From the NCBI RefSeq assembly GCF_028368935.1, contig NZ_JAQNDK010000002.1, forward strand, positions 558,001 through 622,000: a stretch of DNA of 64,000 nucleotides. The letters run 5' to 3'. The first letter of the stretch is position 1. Each line of letters starts with the position of its first letter. A program made the position numbers and the translations under genes. The DNA comes from Sorangium aterium (GTDB lineage: Bacteria; Myxococcota_A; Polyangia; Polyangiales; Polyangiaceae). The notes below the pieces were generated by a model that worked only from the letters and a program-made list of their open reading frames with translations, was not told the origin of the DNA and searched no databases. Positions 1-9,414 of this stretch are shown here, one piece after another.

Positions 1-3000
1 GCGGTCGGGTGCGTGCTCGACGCGGGCCTCGACGGGGCGATCGACGGCGACGCCGCCCGCGCGATCGACGAGGTGCTCGAGCAGGCGGGGCTCTACGAGC
101 TCGTGGCCGCGCGGATCGAGCTCAGGGCGGAGCAGCGGGTCGGGGCGTCGAGGTCCGAGGCGTACGTGGCGCTCGCGCGGCTCCACGCTGGCCCGCTCGC
201 GAGCCCCGATCGCGCCGTGGAGGCCTGGATCGAGGCCGCGGCGAGCGACTCCGGCAGCACCGCCGCGCGCTCCGCGCTGCGCGACCACGCGGCGACCCTG
301 CACGACATGGCGCCCCTCGTCGAGGCGCTCATCCGCATCGGCGAGGGCTCGGACGCGAGGGCGACGGAGGACGCGGCGGGGCGGATCGACGCGCTCTCGG
401 AGCTCGCGCGACTCGCGGAAGAGAAGATCGGCGACCCCGGCCTCGCGCGCTGGGCGCTCGAGACGCTGAGAGACGTCGGCGGCGACCCGAAGCACGCCGA
501 GGCAGGGCTCCAGCGGATCGCCGATCGGCTCAAGGGGCAGGACGAGGCGCTCTCGGCGGCGCAGCGCGCGCTCCGCGGCGCGGACACCGCCGAGGGGCGG
601 ATCGACGCGCTCCGCCGGCTCGTCGTGATCTACCGCGGCCGCCCGAAGGAGCGCGCGGCCTACGAGGAGGCGCTCGTGGGGCTCTCGCGGGCGCTGCCGG
701 CCGACCGCGGCTGCCTGCTGGCGCTCGATCGGCTGAGCCGGCGGACCGGGGGCGGCGCCGCGCTCGACGCCCTGCTCCGCGCGCGGCTGGCCGAGGCGAT
801 GCGGGCGCCCTCCGAGGCCGAGGGCGCGCGCTCCGCGAGGTCCGAGGCGATCCGCGCGTCCTTGCTGACGCGGGTCGAGCTGGTGCGTGCCAGGCTCCTC
901 CTGTCGGCGATCGCGCGGCGGCAAGGCCAGGACGCCCGCGCCCTCGACGAGGTGTTGCCGCTGCTCGGCGAGGCCCCGGGGCACCGCGGCGCGGCGAGCG
1001 CTGCGCTCGTGCTGGCCACGCGGACCGGGCGCCTGCGGGAGCGCGCCGACGCGCTCGTGCAGCTCGCCGCGCCGGTCTGGCCGGCGCTGCGCGCGGTGCT
1101 GCTCTCGAGCGCGGCGGCGCTCTACCAGCGGACGCAGCGGGCGCTCTCGCGCGAGGTCGCGCTGCTCGCCTGCGAGGCCGATCCGTCGTCCGGGCGCGCC
1201 GTGGCCACGCTCGCCTCCATCCTCACGGCAGATCTCGCCGCCGCCGCGGGGGCCGGCGAGGCGCCTCCGTTCGAGGTCGACCGGGCGGTGGCGGCCGCGA
1301 TCGAGCGCTCCATCACCACGGTGTTCCCGCGCGGCGCGCTATGCGACGGCCTCGCGAGGGCGCTGGAGGCGCTGGGCGAGCTGCCGCTCGCGCTCGCGTG
1401 GACCCAGCGCTGGCTCGCGCTGCGGCCAGGGTGCCCCCAGGCGACCGCGGAGCTCATCCGCCGCGCCGCGGCCGCCGGCGACGCGGCGCGGCTCTCGGAC
1501 GCGCTCGCGTGGATCCTGGCGCAGCCCAAGCCGCTCGGCGAGATGGCGGCCGCGCTGGCGAGCGCGCTGCACGCCCTCTACGACCTCGATCCCGAGCGCG
1601 GCACGGCGCTCGCGAGGCGCTCGCTCGACGTCTTCGGACCGCAGAACCCGCTCTTGCGCGAGCGGCTGCTGGAGCTCGCGCGCCGGGCGGGCGACCCTCA
1701 CCTCGCCGTGACCGTGCTCGAGCGGTGGCTGGCCGTCGAGATGACGGCGTCGCACGCCCCCGAGCTGATGTTCATGCTCGCCGATTGCCGGCTCGACGGC
1801 GGCGATCCGGACGGAGCGGCGCAGGAGCTCGCGCGCGCAGCGGCCGTGCAGGCGGATCCTCACGAGGTCCTCACGCGGGTCCAGCGCCTCGAGTCGTCGC
1901 TGCTCGACGCGAAGGGGCTCAGCTCCGACGGCGCCATCGCGCTGGTCGAGGCGAAGGCCCGGGCGTTCACCGCGCGGGGCGCCGACACGGCGGGAGAGGC
2001 CGCGGCAGCGTGGCGTGAGCTCGGCAGCCTGCGCTGGGACCTGGCGGAGGATCACCGGGGCGCCGAGGAGGCGTTCTTCCGCGCGAGCGAGCTCGCGCCG
2101 AGCGGCGGGACCGAGCGTTACGCGCGGGACATGTGCGAGTTCGCGGGCGTCGAGGCGGCGATCGACGCGCTCGTGGCGCGCGCCGCGGAGGCCCGGGGCG
2201 AAAGGGGAGCGCAGCCCGCCGCGGACGGGGACGGGTGGTCGGGCGACGTCGGGCCCGAGCGACGCAGGCGCGCCAACCTGCTGATCGAGGCCGCCAACCT
2301 CGCGCACGAGCACGGCCTGCCCGAGCGCGCGCTCTCCACGGCGGCGAGCGCGATCGAGCTCGATCCCCTCCGCGCCGACGCCGTCGCGCTGGTCGAGAAA
2401 TCGGCGGACGCCGACGGCGGCATCGTCGTCCTCGACAAGACCTACCGGCTGCTCGCCGACGCGGCCCTCGGCTGCTATGGACGCCGCGCCGCCCATTACC
2501 GCGCGGCGCGGCAGCTGGAGCGGCGCGGCGCGTTCGAGCTCGCCCTCGCGCACGCCGTGGCCAGCTTCGAGGCGGTCCCCACCGAGGGCACCTCGTACGT
2601 GCTGCTCGCTCGGCTCGCCGAGCACGTCGGCGAGCCGTCGGACGCCGTGCGCGCGCTCGAGCGGGTGGCGGCGACGGCCGATCCGGCGTCGCGCAATGCG
2701 TGGTTGAAGCGCGCCGCGGCCCTCACCGGCCGCACGGAGGAGGGCCTCCGGCTGCGCCTCGACATCCTGCTCCGCGCGATGGTCGTGCGCCCGGATCCGG
2801 CGCTCGTCGAGGACGTCGGCGCGGCCATCCGCGATCTCGTCGCGTGCACGGGGCAGCCGGAGGTCGAGACCATCCGCTTCGACCGCGCGGTCAAGGCGAG
2901 CATCGCGAAGCTCGACGGCCCCGAGGGAGCCCGCGCGGGGCTCGCCATGGCGCGCATCGCCGTCGCCGTCCTCGACTCGCCCGCGCTCGCGCTCGCCGCG

Positions 3001-6000
3001 ATCGAGCGCGCGATGCTCGCCGACGGCGACGTCGACGAGTTCCAGACGCTCCTCGACATCGTCGGCGAGCTCGCGCAGCAGACCGAGCCGGCGTCGCACC
3101 TGGTCGCGGCGGTGTACGCCGCAGCGATGAGGCCGCACTCGAGCGTCGGTCCCAGCCTGCTCAGGTGGGCGAGCAAGCTCGCGGGCGCCTTGAACGTGCC
3201 GCCGGTCGCGGCGGCGCTGCTCGTGGAGGCGGCCCGGCGCGCGCCGGAGGACGACGCGCTCGCGTACGAGGCGGAGGCGGCCGTCGAGGCCAGCGGGGAC
3301 GAGGCGCTGAAGCGCTCGCTGGACGATGCGTTGCCGGTCGCGCGGCGCCTCGAGGCGCTGCTGCACCTCGCCGACAAGCACGAGCGCGAGGGCCAGCGCG
3401 CCGAGGCCACGGTCGCCCTGGAGCGGGCGCTCGCCGGCGGCCAGCTCCTGGGCGAGGTGCGCACCGAGGTTGTCACCCGGCTGCGCCGGCTGTACGCGGC
3501 CGAACGTCGCGGCGCCGATCTCGAGGCGCTCGTCCAGTCCGAGCTCGCGCGCATCGACCTGCCGGATGACGTCCGCCTCGGGTTGACGCGCGAGCTCGCC
3601 GGCATCCTCGCCGACGGCGGCGATCTCCATGGCGCGGTGGAGCTCCTCCTCGAAGCCGCGCAGAAGACGCCGTTCGACGAGGCGCACATCGACGAGCTCA
3701 TCCAGCTCGCGCGGAGCACCGACGATCGCCAGCGGCTCTTCGACGTGCTCACGCGCCTCCAGGGCATCCTGACCGGCGACGAGGAGCGGCTGCTCGTGCT
3801 CCGCGAGCTCGCGCCGCTGGCCCAGGAGCTCGGCGATCGCGGCGCCGCGGTGGCGCTCTACGAGGCGATCGCCCGGCTGGATCTCACCGACATGCACGCC
3901 GTCGAGATCGTCGAGCAGGACGCGAGCGACCGCGGCGATCACGCCGCGGTCGCAGCCCTCCTCGCGCGGCGCATCGAGGTGGCTCCGCTGCCGGACACGC
4001 GGCGCGCGCTGCGGCTCCGGCGGGCCGCCCTGCTCGAGCAGCGCCTCGGCCTGCTCGACGAGGCGTGCGCCGAGCTGGAGGCCCTGCTCGCGGCGTCGCC
4101 CGACGACGTGAGCGCGCTGAGGTTCCTCGCGGACATCCACGAGCGGCTCGGGACGCCGCTCCGCGCCGCCCCGCTCTGGTGCAGGCTGGGCGATCTCGCG
4201 ACGACCACCGACGAGCGGGCCGAGTACAGCCTCCGCGCGTGCAGCAGCTACCTCGGCGGCGGGGATGTCGAGTCGGCGAAGGACACGCTGGAGAGCGTCG
4301 CTCGCATCGCGCCGCGCGAGGCCGTGATCGAGCTCCGCGTCGAGATCGCCCGCCGGGAGGGGGACGGCCACGCGCTCGCCGCGGCGCTCGATCAGCTCGC
4401 CAGCGCGTCGCGCGACGCCCCGGAGCGGCGCGCGCAGCTGCTGGTCGAGGCGGCGCGCGCCACCTCGACGCTCGGGGACGACGCGACGGCGCTCGAGCGC
4501 GCTCGCCGCGCCGTGAAGCTCGCCCCGGAGTCGCCCGACGCCGTCCTCGAGGCGCGCCGCATCGAGTATCGCCTGCGCGGGACCGGGACGCCGCGCGACG
4601 CGCAGGCCGCGGTGGAGGAGCTCGGCCGCATCGCGCCGCGCCTGCGCCCGGCGCACGTCGACCTGCACGCGTTCCTGCTCGCCGAGACGCTCGACGTCAT
4701 CCAGGGCCACGGCGCCGGCATGCGGGAGCTGACCCGGCGCCACGCCGAGGTCGGCCCGAGCACGCTGGTGGCGCTCGGCATGGCGGAGCGCCTGGCCCTG
4801 AAGCGGAACTTCTCTGCCGCCCTCCCGCTGTTCGATCGCGCGCTCGGCGGCGATCTCCAGGGCATGCGCGCGCGCGGTCGGGTCGCGCTCGCCGCCGCCG
4901 AGAACGCTCAGAACGCCGGCGATCTCGAGGCGGCCGCGCGCCTGCTCGAGGAGGCCGCGGCGGAGCCGGAGACGCGCACGCTCGCGCTGCGCCGCCAGCT
5001 GGAGCTCACGGCTGCGCGGGGCGAGCCCGAGGCCGCCCGGAAGGCGCTCGAGGAGCTTGCCGCGCAGAGCTCGGGGATCGATCGCGCGCGCGCGCTGATG
5101 CAGCTCGCGCGTCTGCACGCGTCGAGCGACCCGGATCGCGCGGCGAAGATCCTCTCGCAGGCCACGGTGCTCGCGGGCACGGATCGCTCGCTGGGGCTGA
5201 AGATCGCCGAGCTGAACGCCGAGCTGGCCAGCGAGCGGGCGACCCTGCCTCCCGAGGAAGTGCCCCAGGCAGCGACGCTCCGCGCAGGCGCCGCGGAGCC
5301 GGCCCAGGCGGCACCAGAGGCGCCGCCCAGCGTTGCGTCGGCCGCGAGCGGCGTCGGGCCTGCGAGCAGCCGGGCGCAGTCGAGCGGCGCTGGGCCTGCG
5401 AGCAGCCGGGCGCCGTCGAGCGGCGTCGGGCCCGCGAGCAGCCGGGCGCCGTCGAGCGGCGTCGGGCCCGCGAGCAGCCGGGCGCCGTCGAGCGGCGCTG
5501 GGCCTGCGAGCAGCCGGGCGCCGTCGAGCGGCGTCGGGCCTGCGAGCAGCCGCGCGCCGTCGAGCGGCGCGCCGGCCTCGAGCAACCCGCACATCGATCT
5601 CGTCGAGCTCAACGACCCGCTCGACGAGGGGTTGATCGCCGACGACCCGTCTCAATCCACCTCTGCCGAGCTTTCGGACGACGATCTGCTCGATGGGACG
5701 GCGAGCACCGCGGCCTCGCCGGCGCCGTCACCGAGCGCTGCGCCAGGTCCCGCGGAGAGCAACGCCGCGCGCGGCGGCGCCGCGTCGGGCCGCTCCAGCG
5801 TCGGCGCGCAGCAGGCCGGGCCCCCGGTCTCCGCCCCGGCGTCGATCCAGCCGCCCTCCTCCGCGACGCGGCTCGTGGCCGCGTGGTCGCCGTCCGCCGC
5901 CGAGAGCTTCGAGGAAGCCGCGCTCTTCCGCGAGCTCGCCGCGGGCTCGTTCGACGCTGGCGAGCGGCTCATCAAGAGCTTCGCTCCGCGCGACGATCGC

Positions 6001-7086
6001 TCTCGGGAGGCGCTGGCGGTCCGACGGATGCAGGCCCACCTGCGCCTCGGCGACCGGAGCACCCTGGAGCGCCTCCAGGCGGCCGCGATCGCCGACAAGA
6101 ACATGACCTACGCCCGCGCCATCGAGCACGTGCTGCGCGCCTTCGACGGTGACGAGCCGTCCGATCGGCCCGGCGAGGGCGTCGTCACGCCGCCGCCCCT
6201 CGCCGCGCAGCGCGACGCGCCGGAGCTCGTGAGCGCGCTGCTCTTCCGCGATCTGGAGTCGCCGGTCAACGAAGCGCTCGCGATCGTCTGGGAGACGGGC
6301 CTCTATCGCCGCGACGCAGGCCAGTCCGGGCTCGTCCCCTCCGAGCGGATCCAGCCGACATCGCCCACCCTCCTCGGGGAGATCTACGGCGTCATGGCCG
6401 CTCACCTCGGCCTCTTGCGCACCGCGCTCTTCCACCAGCGCGCTCCCTTGCCTGCTCCGTCGTCGCCGGAGGGGCAGGTCATCCGGGTCAACCCGCCGGC
6501 CGTGCTGCTGCGGGGCGAGGTCCGCGAGGACACCCCCGAGCTGCGTTACCTGCTCGGCGCTCAGCTCGCTGGCGCCATGCCCGACCATGTCCTGGTGAAC
6601 ACCAGCTCGGAGGATGAGCTCCGCACGCTGCTCTCTGCCATCGTCGCCGCGTTCGGTCCTCTGGAGGCCACCGCGCACAGCGCCCGCGGCAACCCGGCGG
6701 TGGTGCGGCTCGAGCAGAACCTCTGGCAGCTCATCCCCCCGCGCGCCGAGCGTCGACTCCGCGAGATCTGCGACAGCGCCGACAAGATCACCTACGAGGG
6801 GGCCGTCAAGACGACCCGCACCGCGATGCGCCGCGCTGGCCTCTTCGCCGCGGGCAACGTCGCCACGGCCGTGCGCGCGACCATCAAGGAGCGCGGCCTG
6901 GAGCTGGCGGTCCCGCTCTCCGACCCCGAAGGGCTCGCCGCGGCCTGCGCGTCGGTCCCCGAGATCGCCGATCTCGTTCGCCTCGCGACGCGGATGGAGT
7001 ACGCCGAAGCGCGATGGCAGCCAGGTACGGTGCCTTCACTCCGGCGGGTCGACACGGGAAGCTCGCGCTTCCGTGCAGGTACGTAG
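1..7086 (+). CDS. Giant TPR-repeat protein (5' end outside window)
   Basis: The frame is open back to base 1, and the first in-window start is a GTG at 13, so the gene is almost certainly cut by the window edge. At least 2,357 residues are present. Nearly the whole protein is Ala/Leu/Glu/Arg-rich helical hairpins with TPR-like spacing (for example AEATVALERAL, ERARRAVKLAPESPDAV). Around residues 1780-1855 lies a Ser/Gly/Pro/Ala low-complexity linker made of 12-residue repeats. The last 400 residues form a separate, less repetitive domain (LRYLLGAQLAGAMPDH region) of a kind often found at the C terminus of large myxobacterial TPR proteins. No signal peptide can be judged because the N terminus is missing. 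TPR arrays usually scaffold protein complexes; a role in motility or envelope assembly is possible but not shown. Confident as a real gene, unsure of function. Confidence 0.85.
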   Translation, partial: AVGCVLDAGLDGAIDGDAARAIDEVLEQAGLYELVAARIELRAEQRVGASRSEAYVALARLHAGPLASPDRAVEAWIEAAASDSGSTAARSALRDHAATLHDMAPLVEALIRIGEGSDARATEDAAGRIDALSELARLAEEKIGDPGLARWALETLRDVGGDPKHAEAGLQRIADRLKGQDEALSAAQRALRGADTAEGRIDALRRLVVIYRGRPKERAAYEEALVGLSRALPADRGCLLALDRLSRRTGGGAALDALLRARLAEAMRAPSEAEGARSARSEAIRASLLTRVELVRARLLLSAIARRQGQDARALDEVLPLLGEAPGHRGAASAALVLATRTGRLRERADALVQLAAPVWPALRAVLLSSAAALYQRTQRALSREVALLACEADPSSGRAVATLASILTADLAAAAGAGEAPPFEVDRAVAAAIERSITTVFPRGALCDGLARALEALGELPLALAWTQRWLALRPGCPQATAELIRRAAAAGDAARLSDALAWILAQPKPLGEMAAALASALHALYDLDPERGTALARRSLDVFGPQNPLLRERLLELARRAGDPHLAVTVLERWLAVEMTASHAPELMFMLADCRLDGGDPDGAAQELARAAAVQADPHEVLTRVQRLESSLLDAKGLSSDGAIALVEAKARAFTARGADTAGEAAAAWRELGSLRWDLAEDHRGAEEAFFRASELAPSGGTERYARDMCEFAGVEAAIDALVARAAEARGERGAQPAADGDGWSGDVGPERRRRANLLIEAANLAHEHGLPERALSTAASAIELDPLRADAVALVEKSADADGGIVVLDKTYRLLADAALGCYGRRAAHYRAARQLERRGAFELALAHAVASFEAVPTEGTSYVLLARLAEHVGEPSDAVRALERVAATADPASRNAWLKRAAALTGRTEEGLRLRLDILLRAMVVRPDPALVEDVGAAIRDLVACTGQPEVETIRFDRAVKASIAKLDGPEGARAGLAMARIAVAVLDSPALALAAIERAMLADGDVDEFQTLLDIVGELAQQTEPASHLVAAVYAAAMRPHSSVGPSLLRWASKLAGALNVPPVAAALLVEAARRAPEDDALAYEAEAAVEASGDEALKRSLDDALPVARRLEALLHLADKHEREGQRAEATVALERALAGGQLLGEVRTEVVTRLRRLYAAERRGADLEALVQSELARIDLPDDVRLGLTRELAGILADGGDLHGAVELLLEAAQKTPFDEAHIDELIQLARSTDDRQRLFDVLTRLQGILTGDEERLLVLRELAPLAQELGDRGAAVALYEAIARLDLTDMHAVEIVEQDASDRGDHAAVAALLARRIEVAPLPDTRRALRLRRAALLEQRLGLLDEACAELEALLAASPDDVSALRFLADIHERLGTPLRAAPLWCRLGDLATTTDERAEYSLRACSSYLGGGDVESAKDTLESVARIAPREAVIELRVEIARREGDGHALAAALDQLASASRDAPERRAQLLVEAARATSTLGDDATALERARRAVKLAPESPDAVLEARRIEYRLRGTGTPRDAQAAVEELGRIAPRLRPAHVDLHAFLLAETLDVIQGHGAGMRELTRRHAEVGPSTLVALGMAERLALKRNFSAALPLFDRALGGDLQGMRARGRVALAAAENAQNAGDLEAAARLLEEAAAEPETRTLALRRQLELTAARGEPEAARKALEELAAQSSGIDRARALMQLARLHASSDPDRAAKILSQATVLAGTDRSLGLKIAELNAELASERATLPPEEVPQAATLRAGAAEPAQAAPEAPPSVASAASGVGPASSRAQSSGAGPASSRAPSSGVGPASSRAPSSGVGPASSRAPSSGAGPASSRAPSSGVGPASSRAPSSGAPASSNPHIDLVELNDPLDEGLIADDPSQSTSAELSDDDLLDGTASTAASPAPSPSAAPGPAESNAARGGAASGRSSVGAQQAGPPVSAPASIQPPSSATRLVAAWSPSAAESFEEAALFRELAAGSFDAGERLIKSFAPRDDRSREALAVRRMQAHLRLGDRSTLERLQAAAIADKNMTYARAIEHVLRAFDGDEPSDRPGEGVVTPPPLAAQRDAPELVSALLFRDLESPVNEALAIVWETGLYRRDAGQSGLVPSERIQPTSPTLLGEIYGVMAAHLGLLRTALFHQRAPLPAPSSPEGQVIRVNPPAVLLRGEVREDTPELRYLLGAQLAGAMPDHVLVNTSSEDELRTLLSAIVAAFGPLEATAHSARGNPAVVRLEQNLWQLIPPRAERRLREICDSADKITYEGAVKTTRTAMRRAGLFAAGNVATAVRATIKERGLELAVPLSDPEGLAAACASVPEIADLVRLATRMEYAEARWQPGTVPSLRRVDTGSSRFRAGT
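5351..5566 (+). repeat. Six 36-bp in-frame tandem repeats
   Basis: Six consecutive 36-bp units encode the 12-residue motif SG(V/A)GPASSRA(P/Q)S inside the giant TPR gene. Units differ mainly by GTC/GCT and CCC/CCT changes. The length is a multiple of three, so copy-number changes keep the frame. The segment is predicted to be a disordered linker between the TPR region and the C-terminal domain. Confidence 0.9.
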
Positions 7087-7569
7087 GCGTCGCGGCACCC
7101 ACCGCGCGGACGTCGGTGGCGTCATGTTCCTTGCAGACCTCGCGCCCCCGCAGAGCCGACCGGAGCCCGGTCGTATCCCATCCCAACCGAGCTTCCCCGT
7201 GTGCATGTCCGTACTTCGCCCGGGTGCGATGAGTGCGGGGTGGCCGCATCGGCGCATCCGTCTCGACGCGACAGCGCTGTCACAGCGCCGCCGCTGGTTG
7301 CGCGGCGCCCTGTCGAGCGGATGCACGCCCCACGCTGCCCGGAACGCCGTCTGTCGGTTGGCACGAACATCGCCTTCTCGCGCGGGTGTGATTTTCCCCT
7401 GCGCCTGCTCGGGTGCGGACCCGTTCGGGCTCCGCGCGTCACTCTCATCAGCTCGGCGGCCATCGGTCGCCAGCGTCTCTGCGGACCCGCGGTGCTGTCC
7501 CGCCGCATCGCGCCTGGGGCGGCTCCTGCTCCGCGCTGCGCGCGCCGCGTCCTCGGCGAGGAGGGCACG
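7087..7569. other. Intergenic region, nothing identified
   Basis: These 483 bp lie between the TPR gene and the next plus-strand gene. Open frames here lack codon structure or family motifs. A perfect 12-bp palindrome, GACAGCGCTGTC, sits at 7270-7281. No promoter could be assigned with confidence. Confidence 0.4.
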
Positions 7570-9357
7570 GTGAGCTCGCGATCCGTCGTGTGCGCCGCGC
7601 TGCTCGCTTGCCTACCGACCTCGGTGGCCTGCGGCATTCCCCTCGAGATGGCGGACTCCGCCCCCGTGAACGCCTGCGACAGGTCGGTCGAGTGCGGCCC
7701 GGGGGCGACCTGCGCCGATGTCAGCGGGCAACGCGCGTGCGTCTCGACCAGCGCGAACCTCGACGGGCTCATCCTCGAGATCCGGCCGCGCGCCACGCCC
7801 GAGCTGGGCGCGGAGGTCTCCCATCTCCTCGCCATCGATGCAGCGAGCGGCTTCCCTCCTCACGACCCTGGCGGGCAGGTGCATTCCGTCGATCTCACGA
7901 TCCCCATGCCCGCGCGCGTGGAGGCCACGGTGCGCCTCGGCGGCTCCTACTGCGAGGGCCTCGCCGGCGGGCAGCTCCCCGCGACCGGCGGGAAGTTCCC
8001 TTTGAAGGTCGAGTTCCGGCGCATCGCGCCCATCCTGGGCCTGCCCACCCAGACCTACTCGACGCTCTCGGAGCCGAACGGCGACGACGGCCAGAGGTTC
8101 CAGCTCGAGATCCCCGCAGGCGACTACCACATCTCGCTGACGCCGCAGGCGCGCTCCGATTGCCGCGACGACATCCCCCCGCCGATCTTCCTGCCGAACC
8201 AGGTGGTCCCCGAGCAGTGGACGCTCGGCATCAACGCCGAGGCGCCCGCCGTGCTCCAGGGCAGCTTGCAGGTGCCCGAGGGCGTGCGCGTCGACGGGTG
8301 GAAGCTCGATCTCGTCGACCCGGTGACCGGCAGCGTCCTCTCCCAGGTAGGCCTCCTCGAACACGCCGAGCCCGACCCGCAGGCGACCGCGACGCAGGTC
8401 AAGTTCAGCGTGAAGTTCTACTGGGCCGACGCCGACAAGGACAGGAGCCCGCTCATCCGGCTGCGTCCGAAGGACGGGGAGCCGAGGCCCACGGTCTACT
8501 GGGACCTCGCTGCGCTCGCGCTCCAGGGCTCCACGGGGAACCTGAACCTGTCGCTCCTCCAGCTCGACGCGGCGGCGCGCCGCGTGGAAGGTCAGACGCT
8601 CGATGCGGCGGGCAACCCGGTGCTCTCCGCCGTCCGCATCCAGAGCGCGGTCATCGACAGGGCGCCCACCGCCGCCTACAAGCTGGACACCGAGACGGAC
8701 GCGAACGGCCTCTTCCGTGCCGACCTCCCGCCAGGCGAATACGTCCTCTTCGCGCAGCCGATCAACGACACCACCAAGGCGGCCGCCAAGCAGACGCTCA
8801 AGTTCGCCGCCAGCGACGACTGCTACTGCGGTCAGTCGGTCATCATCCCCGAGGCCGGGACGCTGACCGGCCGCGTCCAGGGGCCCATGGGCGAGCTGAT
8901 GGATGGCGCCAGCGTGTTCGCGGTCCCTTCCCGTGGCCAGGTCACGGCGTACATCGGCCAGGTGCTGACGCCCGAGCCGCTGCTGCCCCGGCAGACGTCC
9001 GGGGTCCTCCGTGACGGCGCGTTCTCGATCGACGTCGACCCAGGGGAGTTCGACTTCTCGGTCCGCCCGATGCCCGGCTCCGCCTACCCCTGGCTCGTCC
9101 GGCCGCGCCTTGCGGTCTCCGCGATGGATGCCGCGGTCACCGACCTCGAGCTCGCCATGTCGTACCCGGCCGTGCTCCAGGGCGTCGTCCGCGACGCGTC
9201 GGGCGCCCGTCTCGGCGACGCCGCGGTCGTCGCCTGGCTGCCCGTCCAGAGCACGACCGCGCGGGATACGGCCGCGAGGGGCATCCAGATCGGCGAGACC
9301 CGGTCGGCGGCCGATGGCTCCTATGTGCTGCCGCTCCCCCCATCGATGTCCCGGTGA
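7570..9357 (+). CDS. Secreted protein with carboxypeptidase-regulatory-like domains
   Basis: Predicted 595 residues. The GTG start at 7570 is chosen because GAGGAGG lies at 7558-7564 with good spacing, and because it places a hydrophobic signal (VVCAALLACLPTSVAC) at the very N terminus; Cys21 could be lipidated, although the lipobox is imperfect. A short Cys-rich segment follows (CGPGATCADVSGQRAC). Beta-rich segments of the carboxypeptidase regulatory-like (transthyretin-like) type then appear near residues 335-410, 440-510 and 534-595, recognisable by the pattern V.G.V.D..G..L..A.V followed by T..DG.Y.L.LPPG.Y. The last domain stops just after DGSYVLPLPP, where such domains normally continue with G.Y.V.A, so the C terminus may be truncated. 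It probably acts at the cell surface as a structural or binding protein; there is no enzymatic motif. Confidence 0.7.
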   Translation: MSSRSVVCAALLACLPTSVACGIPLEMADSAPVNACDRSVECGPGATCADVSGQRACVSTSANLDGLILEIRPRATPELGAEVSHLLAIDAASGFPPHDPGGQVHSVDLTIPMPARVEATVRLGGSYCEGLAGGQLPATGGKFPLKVEFRRIAPILGLPTQTYSTLSEPNGDDGQRFQLEIPAGDYHISLTPQARSDCRDDIPPPIFLPNQVVPEQWTLGINAEAPAVLQGSLQVPEGVRVDGWKLDLVDPVTGSVLSQVGLLEHAEPDPQATATQVKFSVKFYWADADKDRSPLIRLRPKDGEPRPTVYWDLAALALQGSTGNLNLSLLQLDAAARRVEGQTLDAAGNPVLSAVRIQSAVIDRAPTAAYKLDTETDANGLFRADLPPGEYVLFAQPINDTTKAAAKQTLKFAASDDCYCGQSVIIPEAGTLTGRVQGPMGELMDGASVFAVPSRGQVTAYIGQVLTPEPLLPRQTSGVLRDGAFSIDVDPGEFDFSVRPMPGSAYPWLVRPRLAVSAMDAAVTDLELAMSYPAVLQGVVRDASGARLGDAAVVAWLPVQSTTARDTAARGIQIGETRSAADGSYVLPLPPSMSR

Positions 9358-9414
9358 AGTCGGAGCGAAAAAGGGCGGTACCAGCTCAGCGCGGAGCGAG
9401 ATAGGCTAACGCCC

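Noticed and set aside
1339-5655. Very long antisense open frame opposite the giant TPR gene (1,438 codons)
   Set aside because: Arg/Gly/Ala-rich translation without motifs; an effect of high-GC third positions on the real plus-strand gene.
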